This document shows positions 11,700 to 24,087 of a DNA stretch of 64,000 nt, piece by piece; position 1 is the first letter of the stretch; every line of letters starts with the position of its first letter. The position numbers were made by a program, and so were the translations under genes. Source of the DNA: Spinacia oleracea (lineage: Eukaryota > Streptophyta > Magnoliopsida > Caryophyllales > Amaranthaceae); the NCBI RefSeq assembly GCF_020520425.1, contig NC_079489.1, positions 78,467,310-78,531,309 of the forward strand, written 5' to 3'. The notes below the pieces were generated by a model. The model was given only the letters and a program-made list of their open reading frames with translations, did no database searches and was not told the origin of the DNA.

Positions 11700-12101
11700 T
11701 CATAAGATTCTACGATATCTACCCTTTCCAATCCTTATGCTCTTAGACGCCTTCGCTCTGGGGTCCGTGTTCAGCTCATTTAACCCATCCATGTTCTCAT
11801 TTCCATAACCCAAGAAACCATTACCTCGACTCTTGTTCTTGAACTTGTCGTCAACCGCAAACCACGTACGGCCATTGACACGTGCGTCATACCCGTTATT
11901 TCCAAAGCCCAAACCCATTATTACACCACCGTTAGCATAATGACCATATAACTTGTTCGAATGCATCCTGTTGATATTCCCTTGAGCCGTCCCCATGCTA
12001 CTCATTGGCCTTGGTTGATGTAAACTCATGACACTAGTTCGAGGCTGCAAATTGTGAGCCCTAGCAAATATAATCCTCATGCTTGACCAATACCTATACA
12101 A
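11700..12101 (-). pseudogene. Captured fragment of a YTH-domain (ECT/YTHDF-type) gene
   Basis: A 133-codon minus-strand frame, antisense to the retroelement. Its middle and end carry the sequence style found just N-terminal of the YTH domain in plant ECT proteins: GFGNNGYDARVNGRTWFAVD, then RGNGFLGYGNENMDGLNEL and a PRAK ending. ECT proteins read N6-methyladenosine in mRNA. The YTH domain itself, with its aromatic cage, is absent, and the reading ends in unrelated residues and a stop after about 100 similar residues. Upstream of about residue 15 the similarity also fades. It therefore looks like one exon or cDNA piece carried by the LTR element. Family identification is from memory of plant ECT proteins and fairly confident; which paralogue is unknown. 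Confidence 0.72.
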
Positions 12102-12296
12102 ATTATCCTATCTCATTCAACCCATCTTTCAAACCGTCTTGAGTCACGAATATAAATTAAAAAAAAAAGACAAATGAAAAGTACAAAAAATGTAAATAAT
12201 ACAAAAGCAAACTTTGCAAAGAGCCTCTAAAGTTAGTCTAAAAAGGAAAAGAAGCATCTAGAACACCAAAAAAGATCCGCCTAGAAGTCATTTTCA

Positions 12297-12343
12297 GCGC
12301 CCACAGCTGGGCGCCGAAATCTTTAGCGCCCCAGCCGGGGCGC
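12297..12343. repeat. Palindrome doublet, internal copy 2
   Basis: GCGCCCACAGCTGGGCGC (12297-12314) and GCGCCCCAGCCGGGGCGC (12326-12343), 29 bp apart and preceded by TTTTCA. Confidence 0.88.
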
Positions 12344-14360
12344 TGAATCTCTCTGCTTGCTAAAATTTGTCCAGAAGTGCTTGTCATTTTATCCCCACAT
12401 ACAGGGAACAATAACGAACACTTGGGGGGTACAACACGTATTCAGACATACGTACCACCAAAAAATACATGTACTCAAAAAAATATATAAACAAATTTTT
12501 GGCTTACGGCAAAGCAGCAGATTAGAATAATAATAAACCTCACTTATTCTACCGTTTCAAATAATATGTTTCCATCTCAGAACATACTTATCGAATTCGG
12601 CATTCTAAGAAACCATTTTCTAGGCTAAGAACTACGCAAGACCTGATTCCAAATTAAATCTATTTAAGGTGGATACGTAGGCAATCCATGATTCGGTCCA
12701 ACCAATATTAAAGCCTATAGAAAAACAAGAAGAAAAATAGAAGTCCCTTATTGAAATTTAATTACTTGCAATCCAAGTCGAAAGAAAAACTTAAGTCAAA
12801 GGAAGAATCCAAGTCATCAAGATGCCAAAACGAGCACACATTGAAAAATAATAAGGGCACGTACCCTTGCCAGAAGAAGCACTCACACTCCTAGGCACTT
12901 AGCCAAGACTCAAAAGATCGCTTTGCCTCAATTGAATGGGGGCTAGCGCAAGCGTCCATGACCTCTAAAGTACTCGACTTGACCCTCCCTAAGGCGAACT
13001 AACTCACTTAAAGACCTTCTTTCACCACTAGACATAGTCCTTCGCTTAAAGACCTTCTTTCACCCCTAGACACAGTCATAGTCGCCGACAAGTAGTAAAG
13101 GCAGTAAGCTTGCAATAAAGAGGATTGTTCTACGGTATCACCCCATCGTTCTTTCGAACTCAGGGCACCAGTTCATGGTAATTCAAATGCTTGTTAATCC
13201 CCTTTAAAAAAAATAAGACATTGTCAATAGGACTTGGCACTTAACCGAGGCTCACCCTACTTAGACATGTGATACGGGCATCTAAATTCGAAATCTGAAA
13301 GCATCATTAATGGGAAGACATAACAGCAACTGGGGGCTAAAAATTGAAATGAAAGAGCTAGGGAAAGAACTAAGTATACCTTGACCTTTTGTGCAGACAT
13401 ACACCAAGTAAATCTAAGTCAATTTGAAAACGGTTTATATTCCCGCAATTCTGGAAAAGATGGCCCTAAAAGCCTAAAGTATATGCCAAACGGGCACAAG
13501 TATACCTTGACGCCTGCACCTTGGCTTCCAGCAAATCCTTAGACAGCATTCCAAAAATCGTAACAGTATTTTGATTCACTCATGTAATCCTGTACGAACC
13601 CTTTTATAAGTCAACTTACTCCTCGGACTGTACACAGTAGGATTCGGATTTTAAATAATTTCCAAATAATTTTCAAAGACTTCTTCGAACATAATAAAGA
13701 GTCGTTGGTTTAATCTAAGTATGCGTTTATCCCGATGTTGCAAGTGAGTCAAAAAGATTTCTAAATATGATTATGGGTAAAGAAAGGCACCTAACTTTTG
13801 GTCAAGGCACACTTCCACATGTTACTACCTTGATCATGGCGATGTCGCATAATACGACATTTGCAAGAGAAGTAGCAGGTCACTACTCGAACGTACCTCG
13901 CACTAAACGAGTCTGGTTCTAACTATTCATGATCCATGTCACCATGAATGAATAAAGACGTAGGCAAAGCATTATAGCACCAAGCCAATCCCGTAGCTAC
14001 AATTGGGGGCTTGAGGAAAACACTCTAAAAATGCTCGAAATGACGATTTTATCGCAAATTCTCGAACCTAATGCTATACACACGTCATAGGGGCACAATC
14101 CTAAGCTTTAATCGTGTAAAACGATCCTTAGAATGGCTACAACCCCTCCCAAATTCTAAAGCACTACTTAGAATATATAAAGTCACCCCACTAACAAGGG
14201 TAACTGAAAATCGCGAGTCAGCAAAACTCAGATCAAACTACTGCACATAACACTCGCCCTACAAGCGCCTGTTACACAGTCTACCTCGTTCCAAAGCAAA
14301 AGCGAAAGAAAAAAAATGCATGGATAAGAACTGTCAAAATATACCCAGAAATCATTTTCA

Positions 14361-14408
14361 ACGCCCAGAGCTGGGCGCCTATATCTTTAACGCCCCAGCC
14401 TGGGCGCT
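14361..14408. repeat. Palindrome doublet, internal copy 3
   Basis: CGCCCAGAGCTGGGCG (about 14362-14377) and CGCCCCAGCCTGGGCG (14391-14406), preceded by ATTTTCAA and followed by CTGAAT, like copy 2. Confidence 0.9.
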
Positions 14409-15510
14409 GAATCTTTCTGCTAGCCAAGTTTTGCCCAGATATAAAAATAAGAAAAAAACACCTATGAATCCTCGCATCGAACGAAGTAATTAGTCGTGCA
14501 AACCCACGCGGAAGGTGCTACATTTGTTCGAACACCTGAACGAGGCATGACGAAATACTCCAATGCAAAAAATAATAATGATATCCCAACACCTGGAGAA
14601 ATGTTCTAATACATGTTGTTAGGCCACACCAGCCTACGTCGCACCATAAAGTTTAACCATCCCACAGTACAAGTCTAAAAAAGGGAGAGTAAGGCATATT
14701 GCGCTAATGCGGGCACAACCAAGAACATGTGTAAAAGAGGCAAAGACTACTTATCGCCCAGATTCAAAATGCAAGCCACACGACTTCTACATTATGAATT
14801 GAAAGTAGCAAACATTACCTACCACGGAAGGGATAGCTCGCACCTACACGAGCGAAACCCCAAGGCATCTTTCTCGAAAGAACCTACGAAAATCGTACGC
14901 CAAAAGGAAGCATCCCAACATGCATACTTGGGGGCTCCAAGCTACGAAACAACCATAGCAAAATAAAAAAATCTCGAAGAAAATGTTTGAACAATCGAAA
15001 GGGTACGATGTTTCAGCCCACTTCATGAATGGGCCTGAACCCTATCAAGCTTCTAAACAAACTATTCAAAATCAGTCATTTCTCAAAAAAAAATGATTCA
15101 AGCAAACTGATTAATGGACCGCACACAACGGCCATTCTATGAACGCTCGTTCACACATACATATCGTCATTCTAAGTATCGAACATTCACGAACGCGTTC
15201 AAAAAGAAAAATATACAACAACAAGAGCGGTCAAAGTCGTACGCCTCAAGGTATGTTCCTCGGGCCATATAGACTCGCCCAACTATCACAATAACTGTAC
15301 GCCTTAAGAGCAACAGTTCCTTAAAATAATCGCCCCAAAGCGACAAGCACCGTAGTCCACCAATTGGCTATGGCTTCTCAAGAAAATCATCACGTTCTAA
15401 AAACAAAGAAAAAATAAAAGAAAAGAGAATACATAGAACTTCCAAGTGAAATAAACGAATGAACAAGATGCCAACTGTGTCATCAAAAGACCAGCCCAAA
15501 CAACACTTTC

Positions 15511-15558
15511 AACGCCCCACCTGGGCGTGAATTATTTCAATGCCCAGGCCTGGGCGCC
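15511..15558. repeat. Palindrome doublet, internal copy 4
   Basis: CGCCCCACCTGGGCG (shortened stem, about 15513-15527) and TGCCCAGGCCTGGGCG (about 15541-15556), preceded by CTTTCAA. The first palindrome has lost bases in its centre. Confidence 0.85.
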
Positions 15559-16229
15559 GAAAATGAACCCAAGCTCAAAAAGGCCCTAACTTCTATTTGG
15601 CCCTGCCATATTCATTCGACTTGAAAATTGCCGATTTCTTTACTGAAAGTCGCACCTCACGGCTTTGTTAAGAGTAGCACACCACTACAAAGATCGCTCG
15701 CACTTACGAGTACAATCCCAAACACGATCAAGGACATCACAAAATGCGTACCCCTAAGGAATCTCTTTGACAAGAAATGACCATCAAGCAAGAATGCTTG
15801 GGGGCTCGAAAGAAAATATATATTATGCAAAGTTAAAACAATATTCCCAGACTACGTTGTACGAAGTCCCGTGTTTGGATGTCTCAAAAAAATAAAACCA
15901 GTTTACGACCTCAAGACAAAGGTCGCCGTTGATACTTATACATAGTCCCCTAATCAAGGACCCAGGTAGTGGCAAAATTGAGCCGAAAAGACTAGCTCAA
16001 AACCACGAAAGAAGATGACCACAAAACAATGGTCCGTCTAAGCACGTTGTCGACCCACATTCAGGTTGAACCTAAATCCGAGCATCCCTCGAAAGAATTC
16101 GCTCCTACAAGAATGAATAAAAAGAAATTCCCAAGAGAAATCACAAGAAAAAAAAATGAAATAGGGACTTGTCCACCTCAATCAAGGCAAGACCGAACCA
16201 TGCGAGTTCCAAATCAAAAAAACGAATTC

Positions 16230-16660
16230 AGGGACGTCCACCCTCAGCGGACAGGGCTCGCCCACCTTCAGCGGGCGGGGTCTGCGTCACTAGCCGCGCA
16301 GATCCTCAGTTTTCGAAAAATAGAATCTTCAAAAAACAAAATGAAACAGGCTCGCCATCTTCAGCCGGCGGGGTCTACGGCGCAAACCACGTAGGTCTTA
16401 TTTTCAAAAAATAAACACAAAACAAATTTCAAAACAGATTCGTCCACTTCTATCGGACGGGGTGTCCACCCTTAGCGGACAGGTTCGCCATCTTCAGCCG
16501 GCGGGGTCTACGTCACAAACCGCGTAGGTCCTTATTTTCAAATTTCAAAAACAGATACGTCCACTTCTATTGGACGGGGTGTCCACCCTTAGCAGACAGG
16601 CTCGCCATCTTTAGCCGGCGGGGTCTGCGTCACTAACCGCGCAGGTCCTTAGTCGCTGCA
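16230..16660 (+). repeat. Imperfect tandem array of hairpin-rich units
   Basis: Three to four copies of a roughly 110-150 bp unit. Each combines a GTCCACCCTTAGCGGAC-like inverted pair, a CGCCATCTTCAGCCGGCG pair and a GGGTCTACGTCAC...CGCGTAGGTCCT pair. Repeated self-complementary blocks could fold into successive stem-loops in RNA. Located about 0.7-1.1 kb before the 3' LTR. Confidence 0.8.
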
Positions 16661-16664
16661 GCGA

Positions 16665-16920
16665 TAACTTTTTTTGGTTTTCCGTTTTTCCCAAAAACGA
16701 TGTGAGTAGCTTTTTGGTTTTCCGTTTTTCCGAAAAAAGAACGATGTGAGTAGCTTTTTGGTTTTCCGTTTTTCCGAAAAAAGAACGATGTGAGTAGCTT
16801 TTGGTTTTCCGTTTTTTCCAGAAAAACGATGTGAGTAGTTTCCCTTTTTTCCAAAATTTAAAAGATTGGTTTTCCGTTTTTCCAAAAAAAAGAACGATGT
16901 GCTGGATTTTTCTTCGTTTT
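16665..16920 (+). repeat. Tandem array of about 45-bp units
   Basis: About five copies of GGTTTTCCGTTTTTCC followed by GAAAAAAGAACGATGTG and AGTAGCTTTT. The array directly follows the hairpin array. Read in reverse it gives Lys/Asn-rich open frames that are artefacts of the repeat. Confidence 0.85.
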
Positions 16921-17029
16921 ACGTCCTATAAAAACAAGGGGGTTTTCTCGTTTAGCTAACCCTGAAAATGAGAATCTTTAAAAACATTTTTACCTCGTGA
17001 TTGGGCTTGGCCAGGCCCAATTACACTTT

Positions 17030-17327
17030 ATATCTTTGATTTCGAAAACATTTGTAGCTACTCCCAATGACAAAGTGAGGGAGTTTCTACGCATCTTTAG
17101 ATACTTCCAGTGACAAAGTGAGGGAGTTTCTATACTATCAGTTGACAAATCCCAATGACACGTGAGGGATATGTCGACACTTCAAGTGATGACCCTTAAG
17201 TCAAATGTTATCACTCGGGGGCTCGTGAGACCCTCGCAAAAGCAGGTCACCATGACTTGTGTGACGCACTCCGTCTAATACTTTCACCATCGTCTTACTC
17301 CAAGACTCAGTCAAAGTGGGGGCTAAC
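17030..17327 (+). other. LARD 3' leader to the LTR, with short repeats and polypurine tract
   Basis: The phrase TGACAAAGTGAGGGAGTTTC occurs at about 17068 and 17112, with a weaker third copy near 17155. The tract AGTGGGGGCTAAC (17315-17327) immediately precedes the 3' LTR and would serve as polypurine tract. Confidence 0.75.
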
Positions 17328-18788
17328 TGTAGACACCTACTATTGTCCCCATTCCCGAAAGGGAAGGTTCGATGATGAGAACATAAATCTCCACTTGACA
17401 ACGCATCTCCTATAAAATAATGAATCTCAATTCCCCTTCTCATTTCACCCGAAACCTGCTATTTATGGAAACCTGCTAAAAATGGTAACTGCCGTAAAGG
17501 GTAGTTGCTAAAAGTAGTAAGAATAAAAAGATAGAAACCTGACAGAATTAGGTGTTGCACTCCAACATAAATCCTAAAAGAGATAAAAATTGTAAAAGGA
17601 ATTCTATTCCTATCGCAGTTCGATAAAAGAGTTAACGTATTAATTAAACTCATAACGAACCTAGAGTTCGTAAAGGGCCCAGACGCATTCCGTCGTAAAT
17701 TGATACGCACCAAATAACTCAGATTAAGTCTCTTAATGAACTCCGTACTCTAGAGTCCAATATGACAAAGAATTCTGCCATACCTTATTTTCAACGCCCA
17801 GCCCTGGGCGCCGAAATCTTTGACGCCCAGAGCTGGGCGCCGAAAATACCTGGGACGGATTCTTTTCCTAATCCGTTTCGTATTCAAATTCCTGAAAATC
17901 TATCTTTCTACTCCACTCTTTCCTATAAATACACCTCTAAAACCGACATGAAGGGAACAACAACACACAATTCATATTCTGAATATTGACTCCAACCCTT
18001 AGCATAAGCCTCACGCTGCGAAATTGTTCACGCGTTCTGTCGCAATTGATCCATAAATCGAACAGAACGTATCCTGTCCCATAATTTGAGATTCGTTAAA
18101 TAAAAAGGAGAAATAGCAAAGTCAAAGTGGTTAGTTTTCTGAGAACCGTGACGCACCTCTCAAGGGTGCGTCGTAATGTGTCCCTTTTCGATGATTTAAT
18201 TGCTTTCCTCGCCCTTTTTATGAACTGTTAAACTAACTAAATCTGATTGTTCTATCATGCCTAACAAATATAATATTTTTGGGAAATTGGATTATCATGC
18301 TAGGTCCCTTAATGCTATTTAAATCAGATAATCGCGATCAATCTAGTATTATATGTTGCATATTGCTAAAATCAACTCAGATTAGTTTAATAGTTAACGC
18401 ATGTCCCTTCAATTATTTATGCTGAGCTAGTAAGGATATCCTGCCTCTGGAGTTATCGACGAGCGAGTACTCCTCTCGGTAGTTACAGTCCCCCGAACCC
18501 TTAATCTCTACCTTGCGGGTGTATGTTGAGAGATCCCCACACCAGGGATCACAAGGGAACCTACGGCCGTCGTGGTCAAACATAATTGCACTCCCTTTAT
18601 GTCACGATAACCGGGTTTTGTCAGTTTTTCTCATTGTCGTTAAAAACTGAATGGCGACTCCTATATTACTAGTCAATTGGGTGTAAACTCACAGGAAATC
18701 CAATTACACTTGATTGAATAAAAAGAATCGTCACACCCACGAGGGACGAGGTCACGCATTAGCCTCGTGCTTTTTCGACCCCCTCACA
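17328..18788 (+). repeat. 3' LTR of the LARD-like element
   Basis: Starts TGTAGACACC after the purine tract, ends CCCCTCACA and is followed by the CACGC duplication. It has the same palindrome doublet (17793-17842) and a TATA box at about 17922. About 30 differences from the 5' LTR, counted by eye. Confidence 0.93.
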
Positions 18789-18793
18789 CACGC

Positions 18794-19197
18794 AACAGTC
18801 AGCAGAGCAAGCAATAAACACTAGAGCAATCAGCACTGCGGATTAAGCAGTCAGCAAAGCAAGCAGCACTGCAGCAGTAGAGCACAGCAACAACAAAGAT
18901 ACAATGCAGCAGATAAGCAGACACAATGCAACAACTGCACTACAGGCAGAACTGCAGACCTGCAGTAAGCCTGGCAGCCTGCACAGCAGGAACATATATG
19001 CACAAGGCGTCGAGACAACAACTGGCCTACACAACAACAACAAGGTGCTGTGTGTGTACTATTAGTTTGTTTTAAAGGTATCATTCAGAACAACGCAGTA
19101 AACTTTCTTGTGACTGAATGTACTCTGGATACAAATAAAAATATATCTTTATGATGCCGGACAAATTTTGTGCATGTTTGTAAATGAATGCAGGGAC
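18794..19197. other. CACTA-1 sequence rich in CAG-type words
   Basis: Continuation of the CACTA element after the LTR insertion. Dense in GCAGCA/CAGCAA/CACAGCA words to about 19020, then ordinary AT-rich sequence leading to the 3' end of tnpA. No gene recognised. Confidence 0.65.
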
Positions 19198-22100
19198 CTA
19201 CTGTAGAGGATCCAAATAATTGTCTTGCCAAGCAACATATAACATGTAAAAAGAGTTCAAATGATAAGAGATTAGAATATATACCCTTTGGTGTGCCATG
19301 CCCAAGACTTGCTGTGCTAAACTTAGAGCTTCTGTAGAAGCATTTCCTGTACGAACTTGACCTACGAGTTGAGAAAACTGTCCAATAAAAGTTGTAAGCA
19401 GAAAATTATTCTCTTTCATTTGGGCTTGCAGCTTTTCATTTTCCTTCTCAAGCTTTTCATTTTTCTTGCTGAGAGCTGACACTTCTTCTTTCACACTTTC
19501 CATCACCACGGTCCTCTCTCGAACTTTCCCATACCCTTTCTTCCTTAGCACACCATGCACCCCATAAACGTCGCTCTTTCGAACTCCAAGTCCGTACCCT
19601 ACAGGGCGTTTGGGAATCTTTCCACCTTGCATAGTGTCCTCAAAAGCTGCATTTTCAAGTTCTTGTTCAGATTTAGAAGGATCTACAGTCCTCAACGTTT
19701 CCATCTTAGCCTTTGCATCATCCTATACAACAATTTAGGATAATAGTATAAACAAATTAAGAAGCAGACCCATATTGGTTTATCAATCACCTAGCTTTTT
19801 TATAACAAAAGTAGCTTAATTAATCTGTTAAATTTGAATGTTTATACCACAAAATCTTCAGTGACTGTGCCTGGAAGAAAGGTCCCGTCCTTGCCGCGAT
19901 GAGACTTTACCCAAAGGGTTAATAAGCTCATTTTTTTTCCATGCTCATCTTCCTATATATGAATAGCAATGTAAAAAGTATTAAAGAAAATCTGAAAAGA
20001 TGTGATGCATATATTTAATCAACACAAAATCTGTGAGAAGCAAAAGCATATAAGTCCATTCATACATAATCAGCTTGCTGGTTCGCATAAGTGTCAGAAC
20101 CCGATCTATGAAATTGATTTTGAGATGCCCGGGCAGCCTTTCCACATTCTGATGCTTTCTGCAGTCATATTCAAAGAGATATATTAAGAAATAATCAAGT
20201 TCAAGGATCTGTAGTGCTTGTAGTTTGTTGGGTTTCAAATTTATTCTGTTACCATTGAAATCTTCTCACTCTGTACAGTATGATATAGTGTTTGATTAGG
20301 TTTGCATCCATGTTTATTTACACTGTAGTTATTTTGTTATAGTCATTTCTTAGTCTGATTGATCTTGAGTTTTTAATGATTAATCTCTGGCAAGCTGTTG
20401 ATGTTATAGTTTTAAGATTTACTTGGTATGCCTTTAGTTTGATGATCGAGTATCTGTAAAATTCTGGGTATGGGAATGATCGAGATTTCCTCTTAAGTTA
20501 TAGCCTTTAGTTAGTTGCTTTTGGTTCGCTAAGTCTACTGTAATCTCTGTATATGATTATGTATATGTATTTGAATAGCTAATTTGGCTACTGTAAAAAA
20601 TACATAAAAAGTAAAAGACGCAAACTAAGTGAAAAGAGAAAACAGTTAGCCCCACTGCATACAAATACAGAATAAAAAAACAGACGTAGTCAGGTTTGGA
20701 GGCAATGGTGCTACAGAATATGTTCTCTCTTAATCGAACTCCCGAATAGTAACCAGTAAACAAAGTTGGAAATAAATCTTTCCATTTAAACAAGGTTATG
20801 TTTTACCAAGCAATACATGATTAATTTCCATGCGTTGTCAAAATAATATTTCCAAAAGTCATTAAGTACATTTACAGCCAAAGAGATATTTTACCAAGGA
20901 ATACATGATTAATGCAGTTTCTCAGGCAAAATAATGTTATGATGACTCATTAATCTATCATTTCATTTCTAGTATGTCGTAGAAGCTTCATGACTCACTC
21001 AGTACAAACAGAAAATTTCTACCTTAATGTGACAGAATCTTCCTTCATTAATGTGTACAATTGCAAAAATCAGATTCAGCTACTTATCTCATGGTAAGTA
21101 ACTCACAGCGAAAGAGTTTAAGTATCAATGATTGAAAGAAGCAATTTTAAGAGAAGCTCCATTAACATAAAAAGAGAATGGCTTCAAGGACATTGACAAC
21201 TGACAATATAACATGTATACTTAATAAACCACTCAAAAGTTCAGTTTACCAAGTACTTTCAAAATAAGAGTAGCACAAGCAACCAAGTTTTCAACATGCC
21301 CAGAGAAAACTAAAAACAAGAATACACAAGCAGTATACTTGTTGGATTTCAAAACAAACATGCTTAGTGTAATTATGACTGATTTTAAATTCAGTATCCC
21401 ACCCTTATCAAATCACTTAAAATTTATAAACCAAATTATGAAATTTGGCAAGGATACCGAACAAGCCTTAAATTTTCTTGCGATAGTCCACTATTTTTCA
21501 AACTTTCAGGTATCTTTCAAAGTTGTTAAATGTTTCAACATTTATACATGCATTGTTCAACAAAAACATCCTGTTTTCTAAGCAAGCTTTTAATATATGA
21601 TTTTCCCATTTTGCTGGCTGCTTAATCTTGAGCAGGAGGAGCTTGCTGCCATCAAGGCATTGGGAAGATCGTTCTACAAGACAATGATTTCAGATTCAGA
21701 CTACACAGAGTTTGAGAAATTCACTAAGTGGCTCGGGGTATCACAGTAAATTTGGACTTTTTGATAAAAGTTTTTGATAGAGATATTTGAATCTGCTGAG
21801 TTTTAGATTCGAAGAATTAAATTATCAGGTGCCCTAGCGCTTGTTCCTAACGTGATTTCCATGTTTAATTAATTTTGCAACTTTTTTAATATTGTTTTGA
21901 TGAATCTAGGGCTTAATTGTGTTAGTTAGTTGGTTATTTTGAGTATTTTTTTACGATTGTTTGAACTCTTAATTTTAGGATTTTGATTTCAGATGTTGTA
22001 GTTTGTTATTGATTATGTCGAATCTGTTCTCCAGCATATAATCTTTTATTCCACATTTGAATTGTTTTTGTTTTCTCTTGATTAAGCTACTATATTACCT

Positions 22101-24087
22101 TTGGCTTGTAAATAATAGTTGTTTGAAGTTTTGTGTAAATCTGGTGCCAGATTTGCAAGATTGTAATTTTTATGGCACTTCTAATGGTTTGAGGATCAAG
22201 ACTAAGGCAATCAATATGCCTAGGATAATATAAACTACAATAAGCTGCAACAAACTAGCATTAACTAAACAACTACAATAGATAATATAAACATGTAAGC
22301 CAAAATAGTGAAAAAAACTAGCACTTAAGCTCAACCAACTGTCAGGACATATACTTAAGCAGATCAATTCATGGTACTTACTTGCCCTTCATCCGAAGCC
22401 CAGTACTTAACCAACTTTCTCCATTGAGTACTGGTAATTCCATGTCTTGGCACAATATCGCACATCTCAGCAAGTGTTTTCTCATCTGGTTTGTAGTATC
22501 TCACCTTAAGAGAGTGTTTATACTGCCTCCAACTTTTATTGGCGCGCTTGAGGATTTGTTTGTTATATTCCGGATGAGCGGGAATAACAAAGCGTTCCTT
22601 CGAGAAAAGCATTTACAAAATCAGAATGTTTATGCTATAGAAATAAAACAAACTTCTAGAAAAGCGAATAAAGACTTGAACTTACTCTTATTTCTTCTAT
22701 CATCTTAGCTTTTGAATCTTTGTCGATATCAGACCAATCCCCTTCTCCAAGTGGACAGTAGGTCTCTACCTTTACAATACTACCAATGAATCTGACCAAC
22801 ATTTGTCCACCTTTCCTAAGCGGTTGGTAAAGGTCATTGAATTCAACATAGTACTGCACGCCATTGTTACTCCAGAGGTCGATTGTTTGAATAGAACCAC
22901 TCACCAGTTTAACATTTCCCTTAGCATCTGCATAAAAAAAAGAATAAGTAACATATATACTATGTATGTGTATATGTATATATAGAAGATTACAAGAACA
23001 AGACGTATATTCAGCAACATAAGGGCAGAATATAACATAAGGGAAAATGATTTCAAACGAAGATTAATGCAGTTCAGAACTGATGCACATGAATGAAGAT
23101 TAAGGCAGATGCAGCAGTTGTGAAAATGGATAAATTGCAGTTGGTACTTGCAGCCTCTATACTGGAAGAGACTAGTAATTGCAGCCTCTGTGATTACTCA
23201 TCAGTTGTGACTATGCTAAAGAAGTGTGGACTGCTGTACTGCACACACTTTCAGTCAGATAACAGTTGTGAAAATGGACAAATAGCAAGGATCGCAATAC
23301 AACGTATTCTCAGTTTGAATATGAGAGAGTGAGATAAGTCAGATAATAGTTGTGAAAATGGATAAATATCAAGGATATTGCTAGTGACTTACCAATGGTC
23401 AAAACCTCCTCCTTGTCATCAAAATCTATAGTTACAGGCCAATCCGGATATGACTTCACCCTTAGGGACTTCGATTTTGTTCAGTTCTCTTTTGGTTCTT
23501 CACTATTGTTCTGCCGTTGATTGGTCTGAGAAACTCTTGAAGATGTTTTAATATGACTAGGTGGGATAATAGGTATCATATTGGGTGGCATATAAGGTGA
23601 TATATGACTAGCAGGCGAGATATGAGGTGGGACACGACCAGAGGAAGTAGCAGGATATGTTTGTGATTTTGATGTAGGGTATTTATGTGATTTGCTTGTG
23701 TTAGAAGGTGGGATACTAGTTGGAACTTCGGGTGAGGTCTTGGATGAAATCTTGGGTTGAACTGAATCTCTAGTTGCTTCCATAAGTGAACTTGATGTTG
23801 ATCCAGTAGGTGGCTTTTTCCATATAGCTCCAAGTATGTCATCGGTTTGCAGTGCACTTTTTGAAGTACTCGAACATGGAGGTGCGCGCAACCACTGATT
23901 TTACGGTACCTTGTGGAGAAAATGGTCCAAATTTGACAACGGTAGTAGGAACCTGAGATAATTGTGGTTGAGTAGCATGCTTCTTGGTTGGTAGTGATGC
24001 ATCTCCACTCAAAGATGAGGTACGTGCGGTAGCTGGACCACGTGTACCATCTATTTCAGCAGGTCTAACCCTCTTGCGATAAGTCAT
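19198..24087 (-). pseudogene. tnpA: CACTA tnpA-like transposase gene (Transposase_24 / Ptta En/Spm type)
   Basis: TnpA-type proteins bind subterminal repeats and assist transposition. Proposed coding exons on the minus strand: 24087-23393, 22927-22686, 22597-22382, 20158-20066, 19952-19848, and 19722 to about 19198. All five introns start GT and end AG and keep phase; the largest is 2.2 kb. The first exon is Ser/Pro-rich. Later exons carry the family signature: a W-x2-YK-like region, W-x2-LVKYWASDEGQ, WVKSHRGKDGTF, a GYGLGVRKSDVYG block and a Lys/Glu coiled coil (KKNEKLEKENEKLQAQ). Lesions seen: a frameshift at the GCGCGC run (23884-23889) and an in-frame TGA (23481-23483). A splice-acceptor-like TCTTGCAG lies a few bases before the ATG, suggesting a 5' UTR intron. 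The exact 3' end is uncertain. Confidence 0.8.

Larger units (their letters stand above)
12102..16229 (+). other. LARD interior, central part, no gene recognised
   Basis: About 4 kb of non-coding sequence. The longest frames (up to about 80 codons at 14727-14966) have no domain I recognise. It holds three palindrome doublets and a two-copy word TAAAGACCTTCTTTCACC near 13012 and 13047. Confidence 0.65.
7815..18788 (+). mobile_element. Non-autonomous LTR retrotransposon without gag-pol (LARD-like), 10,974 bp
   Basis: Two near-identical LTRs (1,462 and 1,461 bp) start TGTAGACACCTACT and end CCCCTCACA. They are flanked by a perfect 5-bp duplication CACGC (7810-7814 and 18789-18793). A primer-binding site follows the 5' LTR and a purine tract precedes the 3' LTR. 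The 8-kb interior has no open frame with gag, protease, RT or integrase similarity, so its replication must have depended on proteins from another element. By eye the LTRs differ at roughly 30 positions (about 2%), indicating a fairly recent insertion. The interior carries an antisense host-gene fragment and paired palindromes. Confidence 0.93.

Noticed and set aside
16029..16414. Overlapping + frames of 121 and 81 codons
   Set aside because: They lie in the hairpin tandem array and reflect its units rather than a protein.
8281..17842. Palindrome doublets considered as a CRISPR-like array
   Set aside because: Spacing between doublets is 1-2 kb and irregular, the host is a plant retroelement, and no spacer pattern exists.
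7815..18788. An autonomous Gypsy (Ogre-like) element
   Set aside because: LTRs, PBS and PPT fit that class, but no protease, RT, RNase H or integrase motif was found in any frame of the interior.
22382..22708. 108-codon + frame opposite tnpA exons
   Set aside because: Antisense to exons with family motifs and consistent splice sites on the minus strand.
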